DNA of 64,000 nucleotides, taken from positions 1 through 64,000 of the forward strand of contig NZ_JARFVB010000001.1 of NCBI RefSeq assembly GCF_029193885.1. The letters run 5' to 3'. Below the pieces are notes generated by a model. The model did no database searches, had not been told where the DNA came from, and was given only the letters and a program-made list of their open reading frames with translations. This document shows, piece after piece, positions 43,626 to 53,769 of the stretch (its first letter is position 1; each line of letters begins with the position of its first letter). A program made the translations under genes and the position numbers. The stretch is from Flagellimonas yonaguniensis. Lineage in GTDB: Bacteria > Bacteroidota > Bacteroidia > Flavobacteriales > Flavobacteriaceae.

Positions 43626-45575
43626 TCAATCCCATTTCATCTGTTGAAGTCGCACCGCATTCAATATAGCCAGCAAGGCAACTCCAACATCTGCAAATAC
43701 CGCTTCCCACATTGTTGCCATGCCACCAGCACCTAAAATCAACACCAATGCTTTAACTCCAAAGGCCAAAGCGATATTCTGCCAAACGATTCGACGGGTA
43801 GAACGCGCAATCTTTATAGCTCTCGCTATTTTACTCGGTTGATCGGTCTGAATGATTACATCCGCGGTTTCTATGGCCACGTCGCTGCCCAAGCCTCCCA
43901 TGGCAATCCCCACATCACTGATAGCAAGTACGGGAGCATCATTAATGCCATCCCCAACGAAAGAAATGACATTGTCCGATCGTTGTTTCAATTTTTCCAC
44001 TTCATTGAGTTTGTCCTCTGGCAACAATCCTCCCTTTGCCCAATCCAGACCCAGCTCCATGGCTACTTTCTGGGTAATGGAATCCTTATCCCCTGATAGT
44101 ATGATGAGTTCTGAAATCCCAACATTTCTGATTTGCTGGACGGCCTGGTGCGCATCTTCCTTAAGTTCGTCGGCAATGGTCACATACCCTAAAAAATCGC
44201 TATCCACACCCACCATAATGATGGTCTCCACAATGGAATCGGTTTCCGTAGGGACCGTTATCCCATTTGCATCCATCAAGGCCCTGTTTCCCACAAGGAC
44301 TTTTTTTCCGTTCACAATACCTTTCAAACCCTTTCCCGCCAATTCGCTTACTTCCACAGCTTTGCTGATATTGCCATTTTTGTATTGCAATATGGCTTGG
44401 GCAATGGGATGGGTGGATTGTGCCTCCATGGCCATGAGGTAGCCCATGAACTCCCTTTCTTCCATCCCAAAGGATTTGATTTCCTTTATTTTGAAAACTC
44501 CCTTGGTAATAGTCCCCGTTTTATCCATGACAATGGTATTCAACTTGGTCATAGCATCCAAAAAAGAAGCTCCCTTAAACAATATTCCATTTCGGGAAGC
44601 GGCACCAAGACCACCAAAATACCCTAAGGGTATGGAAATGACCAGGGCACAGGGACAGGAAATCACCAAAAAAATCAGTGCCCGGTACAGCCAATCCTTG
44701 AATATATAATCTTCCACAAAAAAGTACGGAAGGAATGTGAGGGACATGGCAAGGAACACCACGATGGGCGTATAGACCTTGGCAAACTTTCGGATGAACA
44801 GTTCAGTCTTGGATTTTCGGGCAGTGGCATTTTGTACCATATCCAAGATTCGGGCAATGGAACTATCCTTGAATTCCCTGGTTGTTTCCACTTCAATGAC
44901 CCCTTCCAGATTGATGCTCCCCGCATAGAGGTTCTCTCCTTTTTGAAGGGTGTTGGGTTTGCTTTCGCCCGTAACGGCGGCCGTGTTCACCACTGCCTTT
45001 GCTGAAAGCAATACTCCATCCAACGGAACCTTTTCACCTACACGTACCTTAAGGTGTTCCCCTATTTTGACGGACTCCGGGCGCACCGTCACAAAATCTC
45101 CGCCCCTAAACACCAATGCCTCATCCGGTCTGGCATCCAAAAGAGCCTTGATATTTCCCCTTGCCTTGTCCACAGCAGCATGTTGGAAGAGTTCCCCCAC
45201 AGTATAAAACAACATGACCGCAACACCTTCGGGGTATTTCCCAAGGATGAACGCCCCCAAGGTTGCAATGGACATCAGGAAAAATTCCGTGAATATTTCC
45301 CCTTTTTTGATATTTAACCAGCCTGTCCTTAAAATAGGAAGGCCGATGGGCAGGTATGCTCCCATGTACCACACCAAACGAAACCACTCCGGATTCGTAT
45401 ATAGTTTCAGTTGGTCATTGATAAGTCCCTGAACAAGGAGCACAAAACTGACCAAGGGCCATTTGTACTGGGCCCATTTTTTTTCAGAGGGGGCATTGTT
45501 GCAGCAACCTTCCCCATGTTGGTGCATATTTGATTCTTCCTGTAAACTCCCAGGGTTTTCTCCCATTTTTTTCAT
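43626..45575 (-). CDS. P1B-type heavy-metal-translocating ATPase (Zn/Cd/Co-like)
   Basis: A 649-residue export pump. The His/Cys-rich N terminus (MHQHGEGCC) replaces an HMA domain. The metal motif SCPCALVISIP lies in helix 6. The phosphorylation site is DKTGTITKG, the HP motif is STHPIAQ and the hinge is GDGINDAPVLAISDVG. CPC with these features fits the ZntA/CadA group. The start at 45575 is chosen to avoid overlap with the Fur-family gene 41 bp upstream. That regulator probably controls it in response to metal. Confidence 0.88.
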   Translation of the reverse strand: MKKMGENPGSLQEESNMHQHGEGCCNNAPSEKKWAQYKWPLVSFVLLVQGLINDQLKLYTNPEWFRLVWYMGAYLPIGLPILRTGWLNIKKGEIFTEFFLMSIATLGAFILGKYPEGVAVMLFYTVGELFQHAAVDKARGNIKALLDARPDEALVFRGGDFVTVRPESVKIGEHLKVRVGEKVPLDGVLLSAKAVVNTAAVTGESKPNTLQKGENLYAGSINLEGVIEVETTREFKDSSIARILDMVQNATARKSKTELFIRKFAKVYTPIVVFLAMSLTFLPYFFVEDYIFKDWLYRALIFLVISCPCALVISIPLGYFGGLGAASRNGILFKGASFLDAMTKLNTIVMDKTGTITKGVFKIKEIKSFGMEEREFMGYLMAMEAQSTHPIAQAILQYKNGNISKAVEVSELAGKGLKGIVNGKKVLVGNRALMDANGITVPTETDSIVETIIMVGVDSDFLGYVTIADELKEDAHQAVQQIRNVGISELIILSGDKDSITQKVAMELGLDWAKGGLLPEDKLNEVEKLKQRSDNVISFVGDGINDAPVLAISDVGIAMGGLGSDVAIETADVIIQTDQPSKIARAIKIARSTRRIVWQNIALAFGVKALVLILGAGGMATMWEAVFADVGVALLAILNAVRLQQMKWD

Positions 45576-45616
45576 TCCTGCAATTTGCACAAAAAGGACA
45601 TGCAACGGAAGTGCAT

Positions 45617-46033
45617 TTATATCTGGTTGCATTTATCGCATATTCCCTTCATAACCAAGTTGGCATCTTCGGCAACAAAGCCTTCCGGGAGATTGATATG
45701 CGGGATTTTTTGTTCGGTCAAACAAACGGTTTCATTACAGCTATTGCAATGGAAGTGCAGATGCAGGTCCTGCTCCAAGTCACAATTACATCCCGGTTCA
45801 CAAAGGGCGTATTTCTGAACGCCCGTACCGTCATCAATTTGGTGCGCAATGCCCTTGTCCTCAAAAGTTTTCAATGTTCGGTACAAAGTGGTCCTGTCTG
45901 CCTTTAAAAATGCCACCTCAATATCCGTCAACGATGTCGCCGCTTCTTTTTGGGCAAGGTATTTATAGATGAGAAGACGCATGGCCGTAGGACGTATCTC
46001 TTTGTTCTTTAGTATGTTTTCAATCTCTTTCAT
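45617..46033 (-). CDS. Fur-family metalloregulator (Zur/Fur-like)
   Basis: A 138-residue regulator with an N-terminal winged helix (RPTAMRLLIYKYL and DRTTLYRTLKTFEDKG) and a C-terminal dimerisation part (HLHFHCNSCNETVCL, then GICDKCNQI). The two CxxC pairs form the structural zinc site. It is co-oriented with and 41 bp before the P1B ATPase gene. The start at 46033 (MKEIENIL) fits the family; an upstream Met would add eight basic residues. Confidence 0.9.
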   Translation of the reverse strand: MKEIENILKNKEIRPTAMRLLIYKYLAQKEAATSLTDIEVAFLKADRTTLYRTLKTFEDKGIAHQIDDGTGVQKYALCEPGCNCDLEQDLHLHFHCNSCNETVCLTEQKIPHINLPEGFVAEDANLVMKGICDKCNQI

Positions 46034-46203
46034 GTGTTTCTTTTTATTTTTTCTCAATGGTCACATGTAACCTTTGATGATTGAAATAATCTTCCCCCTG
46101 TGTGTTTAAATACTATTTTAATCATGTCAGTTTCATCAAATGGTTTAAGGTTTTGAGCAAGGCTCCTTATTCCAAAAGCTCTTCTGTTGAGACAACAATG
46201 ATG

Positions 46204-46680
46204 CTATTCATTCAAAATCATGGCCATTTTCTTCGGAGGGACATACTCAAAATAACGGCTCCTTACTCGGAATCTGTCGTCCAAAATGACTATTGCGGGC
46301 ACAGAGAAAGGTTTATCCTTCCTTGAGGCCAATGCCAAAGGTATCTCATGAGTGGGATTTCTTTTTTTGCCCGACTGTGCATTATGGAATGTATCTCCTC
46401 CAAAAGAAATGGTATCCTTTGATTCCACATCCATTTTTACTGCATAATATTGGGAATTGATTACAGAAATGACAGCTGGATCCTGAAAAGCGGCCATGTC
46501 CATTTTCTTGCAATAGGCGCACCAATCGGCATAAAAATCGATAAGGACCTTCTTTGGCCTTACAGTCAGTGAATCTTCCAATTGCTCAAAGCTTATCCAT
46601 TGAATGTGCTGTTTTTGCGCATGGAGCGACCCGGCCATAAAGACAAAACATATAATAACGTACAGTTTATTTTTTTTCAT
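46204..46680 (-). CDS. Exported thioredoxin-family protein
   Basis: A 158-residue protein with a Sec signal (SLHAQ). The thioredoxin-type active site IDFYADWCAYCKKMD is near residues 44-58. It resembles DUF255/thioredoxin_7 proteins that keep periplasmic thiols reduced or aid cytochrome maturation. The start at 46680 gives a clean signal peptide. It lies 109 bp after the TonB receptor gene in the same direction, so it may be co-transcribed. Confidence 0.85.
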   Translation of the reverse strand: MKKNKLYVIICFVFMAGSLHAQKQHIQWISFEQLEDSLTVRPKKVLIDFYADWCAYCKKMDMAAFQDPAVISVINSQYYAVKMDVESKDTISFGGDTFHNAQSGKKRNPTHEIPLALASRKDKPFSVPAIVILDDRFRVRSRYFEYVPPKKMAMILNE

Positions 46681-46789
46681 GTGTAAGCAAGATAAAAAAA
46701 GACCACATCCCATTGCTTTTGAATTACCAGAAATTAATCTACATAGAATAGTGGTCTTTTTCATAAGAAACATTAACTAAACAATCATA

Positions 46790-49153
46790 TCAATGCAGCT
46801 TTCCAAGTTTCAGCCCAAAGAAGATGGTTCTCGGCGCATTGGGCCCATAGATATAATCGGAATCCCTTCCTGCCCCCGTATCAAAATCATCTTGAAAGCT
46901 GTTGAACAGGTTTTTGATACCACCAGTGAAGGTAACCATGAAATTCTCGTTGAAATCGAAGTGGCTTTCCAATTTGATGTTAAGGTCGTAAAAGGCATCC
47001 GTGTCCATAAGTTCCATAAATCCGGTATCACTGATAACGTGGGGTACCGTCATAGACCCGGTATAACTACTTGTAATATCCATATTGAATGCATCGCTGG
47101 GCAACCATGAAACGTTCAGGTATCCATAAAGGTTCGGGTTGCGGACAAATTCATCCACATATATATCAAACTCGCCCGGTGTGCCATCGGATTCAAAAAG
47201 GGCTTGGGCCTCATCGTACTCAGCCTTTTGCAGGGTACCACCCAATTGAAACTGCCATTGTGGGTCAGGGGATACCCCAAACTCAAAATTGGCACCGTAC
47301 ACCTTGGCCCCAGATCCATTCCTGACCTCCTCCAAAATAGATCCGTTATCCAGTACAGCTCCAGTGCTGACCACAGTAAAGGGCCCTTCAATATCGGTAT
47401 AAAAGCCTTCGATCAGAAAATCCATCTGCAAGAGACCTACGTTTTTGGAATAATTGAACGAACCGGTATAGGCATTGGAATACTCGGTTTCCAAGTCGTC
47501 CGAAAGGATGACAAACTGCGGTTCTCCGCCCACACTGGAAATATGAAGGTCCTCGTTAAAGGCCTGTGGCGCCCTAAAACCGCGGGCATAGCCACCCCTG
47601 AACTTAAGGTCTTTTGTAATCTGATAGGCAAGGGTCAGTCTGGGTGAGAATGCTGTTTGCGATATATCAGATTCCCTTTGGATACCCCCAATGGCATAGT
47701 CCCCATCAACGGATACATTATCCAATCGAGCACCGATCAAGGTGGTAAAGACATCGGAGAGTTTCCATTCGTATTGGGCATAAGCCCCCAAGGAATTCAC
47801 TTTTTGATCGATCAAACGATCATATCCAGGGATTCCATCCTCTGTCTTGGCATGGTTGAACTCGGCACCGGAGGTCAGTACATTCTTGTTCTTGAAGGTC
47901 TTGGTATACTGCAGACCGTTTACCCAGGCCAGATCTTTGGTGGAACCATAGGCATTATTGGCCGATATACTATCCTGATAGGTCCTTTCGCCACCCAGAC
48001 CTCCGTAATAGCTGCCCCGGTTCGTATGGGAGGCCGAAGTATAGACTTGATACAGGGAGCTACGGTCTTTACTGTTAATCTCATAATCAGCCCCCCCCAA
48101 AAAAGTATTATGGTCCAATTGTTCGGTAATATCCGTAAAATGTGGTGCCAAATCCAGTTTGTCCCCACCCCTACGGAATTCCTTTATCGCATTTAGGTTG
48201 AGTGAGACACGACTACGGTCATTCGGCCTCAAAAAGGCCTTGGCCCCCACGGTATTGTTCTGTAGTTCCACCATTTCGGTAAAACCGTCTCCATTGGCAT
48301 CATAAGCATCCCTGTTGCGGTAATTCCCAAATAGGGTAACCCCGCTGTTAAGATCGTCCGCAACGATGGAGGTATTGAAGGTTACCATGCGATCCACCGC
48401 ATCCCCGTCCACCAAGGCCATGGTACTACCAATTTCCCATGTGTTCAATATAGGATCCTTGGTGATCACATTAACCGTACCGGCGATGGCATTCGAGCCA
48501 TAAAGCGCTGATCCACCACTGCGGACCACTTCTACCCGTTCTATAATATTGGTCGGAATCTGTTCAAGTCCATATACGCCGAGCAACGAAGAGAACACAG
48601 GCCTACTATTGAGCAAGATTTGGGTATAACCGCCCTCCAGACCGTTCAGGCGTACCTGGGTAAAGCCACAGTTCTGACAATTGGTCTCTACCCTTACACC
48701 AGGGGCAAATTTAAGACCGTCCGCCAATGAAGTGGATTGGGTGGCCGTCAACAATTTTGGTTTCAAAGTAGATACCACAACCGGAGCATTCCGACGTTCC
48801 ACCCGGTTCCGGGTGGCACTGATGACCACCTCGTCAAGGCCAAGGGCATCCTCAAGAAGGGTAAAGTTCAAGGTAATACTTACCCCTGGCATTACCTTCA
48901 CGGTCTTTGATGCCTTTCGATAGCCCTGTGAACTCACTTGTATGGTAAGTTCCCCTGGCGAAACCTGAAGTTCATAGTTTCCCTTTGCATCCGTGAGTGT
49001 ACCTTCAGTGCCATTGGCCACAAAGACGGTAGCATAAGGAACAGATCCATCTGCTGTAGCCACATTGCCGGATATGGTGGCTTGGTTCGACTGGGCAGAT
49101 GCAATTTGCCCGATTAAAATTAAACAAAACAAAAAGTATTTTTCAATATTCAT
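46790..49153 (-). CDS. TonB-dependent receptor, metal-regulated
   Basis: A 787-residue outer-membrane receptor. The signal peptide ends IASAQ, followed by a carboxypeptidase-like regulatory domain (about 25-110). The plug contains NCQNCGFTQVRLNGLEG and GSALYGSNAIAGTVNVITK, and the barrel ends in FFGLKLGKLH. The CQNC motif is typical of a subgroup of metal or siderophore receptors. The divergent promoter with the DtxR gene has a TTTAGN6CTAAA operator, so iron or manganese control is likely. The ligand is unknown. Confidence 0.92.
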   Translation of the reverse strand: MNIEKYFLFCLILIGQIASAQSNQATISGNVATADGSVPYATVFVANGTEGTLTDAKGNYELQVSPGELTIQVSSQGYRKASKTVKVMPGVSITLNFTLLEDALGLDEVVISATRNRVERRNAPVVVSTLKPKLLTATQSTSLADGLKFAPGVRVETNCQNCGFTQVRLNGLEGGYTQILLNSRPVFSSLLGVYGLEQIPTNIIERVEVVRSGGSALYGSNAIAGTVNVITKDPILNTWEIGSTMALVDGDAVDRMVTFNTSIVADDLNSGVTLFGNYRNRDAYDANGDGFTEMVELQNNTVGAKAFLRPNDRSRVSLNLNAIKEFRRGGDKLDLAPHFTDITEQLDHNTFLGGADYEINSKDRSSLYQVYTSASHTNRGSYYGGLGGERTYQDSISANNAYGSTKDLAWVNGLQYTKTFKNKNVLTSGAEFNHAKTEDGIPGYDRLIDQKVNSLGAYAQYEWKLSDVFTTLIGARLDNVSVDGDYAIGGIQRESDISQTAFSPRLTLAYQITKDLKFRGGYARGFRAPQAFNEDLHISSVGGEPQFVILSDDLETEYSNAYTGSFNYSKNVGLLQMDFLIEGFYTDIEGPFTVVSTGAVLDNGSILEEVRNGSGAKVYGANFEFGVSPDPQWQFQLGGTLQKAEYDEAQALFESDGTPGEFDIYVDEFVRNPNLYGYLNVSWLPSDAFNMDITSSYTGSMTVPHVISDTGFMELMDTDAFYDLNIKLESHFDFNENFMVTFTGGIKNLFNSFQDDFDTGAGRDSDYIYGPNAPRTIFFGLKLGKLH

Positions 49154-49184
49154 TCAATAATATTTACCTTATTCTTAATTATTT

Positions 49185-49200
49185 TTTAGACAAATCTAAA
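49185..49200. promoter_or_regulatory. DtxR-type operator between the TonB receptor and DtxR genes
   Basis: TTTAGACAAATCTAAA, a 6-bp-arm inverted repeat of form TTTAG-N6-CTAAA. A second copy precedes the Feo operon. It resembles MntR/DtxR boxes. A -7-like TATTTTTG follows toward the DtxR gene (49224-49231). Confidence 0.65.
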
Positions 49201-49245
49201 AAAAGGTTTTGATTAAAAAAATGTATTTTTGGAAAAAATATTCAA

Positions 49246-49908
49246 ATGACCCGTTCGGAGGAAAATTATCTCAAGACCATCTTTCATTTGGGAGGTAGCA
49301 AAACCACTACCCCCATAACCACAAATGCTATTGCAGAACAGATGGAGACCAAGCCGTCATCGGTAACCGACATGGCCAAAAGACTGTCCGAAAAGGGTCT
49401 GGTAAACTATAAGAAATATCAAGGGGTATCACTATCGGAATTGGGTATAAAGACGGCCCTGAACATCATTCGAAAGCATCGTTTGTGGGAAGTATTTTTG
49501 GTCAGGAAACTGGATTTTACCTGGGACGAAGTACATGAGGTAGCTGAACAATTGGAGCATATCAAGAGTGAAAAGCTGATTGACAAGATCGACGAGCTCC
49601 TTGGATTTCCAAAGTATGATCCACACGGTGATCCCATACCCACAAAGAATGGTGATATCGATGAACAAGGGTATGACAAACAATTGTTGAGTGAGCTTCC
49701 CGTTGGCACCAAAGGAACCTGTGTGGCGGTAAAGGATAGTTCCGTGCCTTTTTTGCAGTATTTGGACAAGCACGGGATTTCAATAGGCAAGACCATACAT
49801 ATTTTGGGCAAGGAAGTTTTTGATGGTTCTTTGCACCTAAGGGTCGGGAATCGGGAACATACGGTCTCCCAGCAAATTGCTACAAATCTTTACCTTCAGA
49901 GCAAATAG
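49246..49908 (+). CDS. DtxR/MntR-family iron- or manganese-dependent repressor
   Basis: A 220-residue regulator with a winged helix (about 1-65; EQMETKPSSVTDMAKRLSEKGL), the metal-binding dimerisation domain (about 66-140; HRLWEVFLV, HEVAEQLEHI and DPHGDPIP) and a C-terminal FeoA/SH3-like domain (about 150-220). It has operators of the form TTTAGN6CTAAA on both sides and is divergent from the TonB receptor. It probably represses the receptor, itself and the downstream Feo operon when metal is ample. Confidence 0.92.
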   Translation: MTRSEENYLKTIFHLGGSKTTTPITTNAIAEQMETKPSSVTDMAKRLSEKGLVNYKKYQGVSLSELGIKTALNIIRKHRLWEVFLVRKLDFTWDEVHEVAEQLEHIKSEKLIDKIDELLGFPKYDPHGDPIPTKNGDIDEQGYDKQLLSELPVGTKGTCVAVKDSSVPFLQYLDKHGISIGKTIHILGKEVFDGSLHLRVGNREHTVSQQIATNLYLQSK

Positions 49909-49944
49909 GTCATCGCTTATTATTATACTTGTCTAAAATTTTTG

Positions 49945-49960
49945 TTTAGATTAGACTAAA
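49945..49960 (+). promoter_or_regulatory. DtxR-type operator before the Feo-like operon
   Basis: TTTAGATTAGACTAAA matches TTTAG-N6-CTAAA and is flanked by further half-sites (GTCTAAAA at 49931, AATTTAGC near 49965). It lies between the DtxR gene and the membrane-anchored DtxR-FeoA gene, about 95 bp before its start. Confidence 0.65.
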
Positions 49961-50053
49961 TTTTTAATTTAGCAAAACTAATTAAATAAAAAGCAAAGAT
50001 CCATTGGACCTTGGCCTTTTACTAGTTACTATAAAGAGAAATATAAATTTTCG

Positions 50054-51097
50054 ATGGAACATCCAATATTGGCACTGGGACTGGGACTACTTGTTATAGT
50101 GGTATTGGCATGGGCATTTTGGCCCAAAAAAGGGCTTTTCGCTCGCATGGGCAAAGTTAGGAATAGTTCCCGACGAGTCCTTTTGGAGGATACTCTTAAG
50201 TACCTGTTTGATTGTGAGTATAAAGGGAACACTTGTGATTTGAACAGTGTTGCTGGTAATTTGAACATCAGTGCAGACCAAATGGCCAGACTTCTGGCCC
50301 ATCTCAGGGACATGGGACTTGTGGTCTTTCAGGAACAAAACATACGCCTCACGGATACCGGAAAATCATATGCCCTTCGGATAGTACGTGTACACCGGAT
50401 ATGGGAACGATTTTTAGCAGACGAAACTGGAGTGGAACAGATGGATTGGCATGGCGAGGCGGATATCAGGGAGCACCAGCTCTCCATGGAAGACGCCAAC
50501 AGGATTGCGGCCCGGATAGGGAATCCGGCATTTGACCCCCATGGCGACCCCATTCCGACCAAAGATGGTAAAATCCCCCCTTTTTCGGGAAAAACATTGA
50601 ACAGTTTAAAGGAAGGCGAAGTGGCCCAGATTGTTCACATTGAGGACGAACCGCATTATATCTTTGAACAGTTGTCCGCCCAAGGACTTTATCCCGGGAT
50701 GCAAGTGTACCTTTTGGATGTTCAAGAAGGCAAGGTAACTTTTGCGGCGGATGGGAACGAATGTGTACTGACCCCGCTTTTTGCCTCTGCAATAACCGTT
50801 CAACCTTTGCCAAAGGCAAAACCAATACAGGAAGGATATCAAACACTTTCCGATCTAGAGGTTGATGAGACCGCAACCGTTGTCGGGATTTCCTCCTATT
50901 GTAGAGGTTTGCAGCGCAGACGGTTGATGGATTTTGGGATTGTTCCCGGGAACACCATAACCGCTGAGATCCAGAGTGCCTCTGGGGACCCCGTTGGCTA
51001 TCGTATTCTGGGCACTACCATCGCCATCAGAAAGAATCAGGCCGACCTGATTTTTATCAATAACATTAAAAAAGAGCACCATGAGCAGTCAGCCTAA
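50054..51097 (+). CDS. Membrane-anchored DtxR-like protein fused to FeoA
   Basis: A 347-residue protein of unusual build. The N-terminal transmembrane helix (about 5-22) and short basic linker are followed by a DtxR-type winged helix and dimerisation domain (about 40-175; [13 protein letters not shown] and the family signature DPHGDPIP). Two SH3/FeoA-like domains follow (about 185-255 and 270-340; [12 protein letters not shown]). It overlaps the FeoB G-domain gene by 17 bp. FeoA domains modulate FeoB, so this may be a membrane-bound metal sensor that controls the pump directly. DNA binding is possible but not assured. Confidence 0.85.
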   Translation: MEHPILALGLGLLVIVVLAWAFWPKKGLFARMGKVRNSSRRVLLEDTLKYLFDCEYKGNTCDLNSVAGNLNISADQMARLLAHLRDMGLVVFQEQNIRLTDTGKSYALRIVRVHRIWERFLADETGVEQMDWHGEADIREHQLSMEDANRIAARIGNPAFDPHGDPIPTKDGKIPPFSGKTLNSLKEGEVAQIVHIEDEPHYIFEQLSAQGLYPGMQVYLLDVQEGKVTFAADGNECVLTPLFASAITVQPLPKAKPIQEGYQTLSDLEVDETATVVGISSYCRGLQRRRLMDFGIVPGNTITAEIQSASGDPVGYRILGTTIAIRKNQADLIFINNIKKEHHEQSA

Positions 51098-51872
51098 TTG
51101 TGAAAAATGTCCCGTACATCACAAGGACAACCTTGTTCGCTTGGGAATCAATATGGAAAAGATGGACTATGTAGTGGCCCTTGCCGGAAACCCCAACACC
51201 GGTAAGAGTACGGTCTTTAACAACCTAACGGGACTGAGACAACATACGGGCAACTGGCCCGGAAAAACGGTAGGTCGTGCTGAAGGGGCTTTTTCCTATG
51301 ATGACAAACGGTATAAGATCGTAGATCTTCCGGGCACCTATTCGCTTTTATCCACCAGTACGGATGAAGAAGTGGCCCGTAATTTCATCCTCTTTGGACG
51401 CCCTGATGTAACCGTAATCGTGGCCGATGCCACTAGACTGGAACGAAACTTGAACCTGGTTTTACAGATTCTAGAGATAACGAACAGGGCTATTTTGTGC
51501 CTGAACCTAATGGACGAGGCGAAGCGGAACCATGTCGAAATCGATGTGAGAGCGCTTTCAAGAGAGTTGGGTATTCCAGTGGTCCCAACTTCCGCCCGAA
51601 AACGCGAGGGCATGTCCGAACTGGTCAAAATGATTTCCGAAGTGGCCTCGGGACAATATGTCTGTAAACCCCATAGGACCCGTAACCATTCTCCTCAATT
51701 AAAGCGGGCCATTACTAAGCTATCAAAAAAATTATTGGACACATACCCTGGCCTACCCAATGCCGATTGGGTGGCCTTAAGGCTTCTCGAAGGCGACCAG
51801 AGCATTATTGAGGCTCTTCATAATGGCAGTCTGGGAGAATTGGTGGAAAATGAAACCCAAATAGAGGTATGA
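51081..51872 (+). CDS. feoB: FeoB G-domain protein (split FeoB, cytoplasmic part)
   Basis: A 263-residue protein with only the GTPase and helical regulatory domains of FeoB. G1 is [10 protein letters not shown]3 is [10 protein letters not shown]4 is NLMDEA and G5 is TSARKREG. A Cys/His cluster, CEKCPVHH, stands before the G domain. It ends by translational coupling (ATGA overlap) with the membrane half. Both halves keep their motifs, so this is a genuine split rather than a decayed gene. GTP hydrolysis would gate the membrane half. Confidence 0.9.
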   Translation: MSSQPNCEKCPVHHKDNLVRLGINMEKMDYVVALAGNPNTGKSTVFNNLTGLRQHTGNWPGKTVGRAEGAFSYDDKRYKIVDLPGTYSLLSTSTDEEVARNFILFGRPDVTVIVADATRLERNLNLVLQILEITNRAILCLNLMDEAKRNHVEIDVRALSRELGIPVVPTSARKREGMSELVKMISEVASGQYVCKPHRTRNHSPQLKRAITKLSKKLLDTYPGLPNADWVALRLLEGDQSIIEALHNGSLGELVENETQIEV

Positions 51873-53299
51873 TGGAACAGAAAAACAAACAGGTCAATGA
51901 GGAAATCTTGGGAATGGCCAACAACCTTAAATGGGAACTGGGCATGGACACCCATGACAGTATTGTATCTTCCCTATATGCTGATGCGGCCCAAATTGCA
52001 CGTAAAACGGTTTCCATGGATGGTGATCGTCCATCATTTAGTATGGAACGCAAGATAGACAAAGTGGTCACAAGCCGGATGCTGGGGTTTCCCATCATGT
52101 TCGTGCTCTTGGCACTAGTGTTCTGGATTACGATTTCCGGGGCCAATTATCCATCTGGACTGTTGGCCTCCTTGTTGGTGGATACCCTGCATCCCCTATT
52201 GAAGAATGCTGCGGACAGTGTGATGCCATGGTGGCTTTCTGGGGTTTTTGTCGATGGGGCCTATTTGGCCATGGCTTGGGTCATAGCGGTCATGCTGCCT
52301 CCAATGGCGATATTTTTTCCATTGTTCACCCTTTTGGAGGATTTAGGTTATCTGCCAAGAGTGGCCTTTAATATGGACAGTCTTTTTAGAAAGGCCGGGG
52401 CCCATGGGAAACAGGCTTTGACCATGAGTATGGGATTTGGTTGTAATGCCGCAGGGGTTATCGCTGCCCGGGTCATAGATAGTCCCAGGGAACGATTGAT
52501 TGCCATAATCACTAACAACTTTTCCCTGTGTAATGGGCGTTGGCCGACTCAGATCCTTATTGCCACTATTTTTATTGGTGGTATGGTCACACCGTTTTGG
52601 GCAGGAATTGTTTCTACAGGAGCTGTTGTAGGTGTGGCTGTGTTGGGAATAGTCTTTAGTTTGATCGTTTCGTGGGGTCTGAGCAAATCTGTACTAAAGG
52701 GAGAGGCCTCTACATTCAGTCTTGAACTTCCACCTTACAGGCCACCCAGGATTCTACAGACCCTTTACACCTCCTTGATCGACAGGACCTTGTTCGTGTT
52801 ATGGCGGGCCGTGGTGTTTGCCATTCCAGCTGGGATTGTCATTTGGTTGGTTTCCAACATTACAATCGGGGATTTGAGCCTTGCGGAACACTTTATCGAT
52901 TGGTCCAATCCCTTTGCTGTGGTATTTGGATTGAACGGTGTTATCTTATTGGCCTATATTATTGCCATACCTGCCAATGAGATAGTCATTCCCACCATTT
53001 TGATGCTTACCGTCCTCGTTACCGGTATGGCCGGAGTGGGCGAGGGTTCTGGTGTAATGTTCGAACTGGATTCCATTTCCAGTACCGAGGGAATTTTAAG
53101 GGAGGGGGGCTGGACATTGCTTACCGGCATCAACCTTATGTTGTTCAGTTTGCTGCACAACCCCTGTTCAACGACCATCTATACCATATACAAAGAGACC
53201 AAGAGTGCCAAATGGACCGCAGTGGCCACCTTTTTGCCTATTGTGCTGGGGTTTGTCGTTTGTTTCTTTACCGCACAATTGTGGTATCTGTTCTTTTGA
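51869..53299 (+). CDS. feoB: FeoB membrane-domain protein (split FeoB, transport part)
   Basis: A 476-residue protein with about ten helices of the FeoB/nucleoside-recognition gate fold. Gate 1 reads [13 protein letters not shown]. Gate 2 reads [13 protein letters not shown] where canonical FeoB has CSARLPV, so the Cys is kept but the rest has changed. The late segment [14 protein letters not shown] is another conserved Cys region. It works with the G-domain protein encoded just upstream. Ferrous iron import is the default. The altered gate allows for manganese or export. Confidence 0.88.
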   Translation: MMEQKNKQVNEEILGMANNLKWELGMDTHDSIVSSLYADAAQIARKTVSMDGDRPSFSMERKIDKVVTSRMLGFPIMFVLLALVFWITISGANYPSGLLASLLVDTLHPLLKNAADSVMPWWLSGVFVDGAYLAMAWVIAVMLPPMAIFFPLFTLLEDLGYLPRVAFNMDSLFRKAGAHGKQALTMSMGFGCNAAGVIAARVIDSPRERLIAIITNNFSLCNGRWPTQILIATIFIGGMVTPFWAGIVSTGAVVGVAVLGIVFSLIVSWGLSKSVLKGEASTFSLELPPYRPPRILQTLYTSLIDRTLFVLWRAVVFAIPAGIVIWLVSNITIGDLSLAEHFIDWSNPFAVVFGLNGVILLAYIIAIPANEIVIPTILMLTVLVTGMAGVGEGSGVMFELDSISSTEGILREGGWTLLTGINLMLFSLLHNPCSTTIYTIYKETKSAKWTAVATFLPIVLGFVVCFFTAQLWYLFF

Positions 53300-53721
53300 T
53301 TGGTTGGCAAACAAGTATGCCTGTTTCTATAGTAAATAGCTACAAGGAAATTATGAAAAGGAGCAAGGTGTGCAACAGGAATGTAAAAGCAATTTCTTTT
53401 CTTCTTCTGGAAGTACAAGTTTTTCTCTTATAAGTGACATTACTTTAAATTTGACCCAAGAATCCTGTGCTTTCAAATATTATGATTAACAAAATGGCCC
53501 TCCTGCCATCCCATTGACAATTATTTGGATCAGTTAAGAATTGGATAGCCTTATAGTAATTTCAAAATGACCTATTGAGTGTATAATGAGTGTGAACAAA
53601 CTGCTGTATGTCCAAATTATATTATGGAGAAGTTAGTGATATAGAACATAAAAATACGACCCCAACAATTTAATGACACTGATTCATCTAAAATGAATTG
53701 GTTCAAACCAACCAGTGCAAA

Positions 53722-53758
53722 TAAAAAAGGCTCCAGAGTGTGATTTTCTCTGAAGCCT
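53722..53758 (-). terminator. Terminator of tRNA-Asn (displaced)
   Basis: Arms AAGGCTCCAGAG and CTCTGAAGCCTT (one mismatch) with a 9-nt loop, followed on the reverse strand by CCTTTTTTAT. It lies just past the tRNA-Asn 3' fragment, where the native tRNA terminator is expected. Confidence 0.7.
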
Positions 53759-53769
53759 TGCTTTGTCTG

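Noticed and set aside
51869..51872. FeoB split as a sequencing error or frameshift
   Set aside because: The first half ends in a stop that overlaps an ATG in the classic ATGA coupling pattern, both halves have complete motifs, and such splits are familiar in Bacteroidota.
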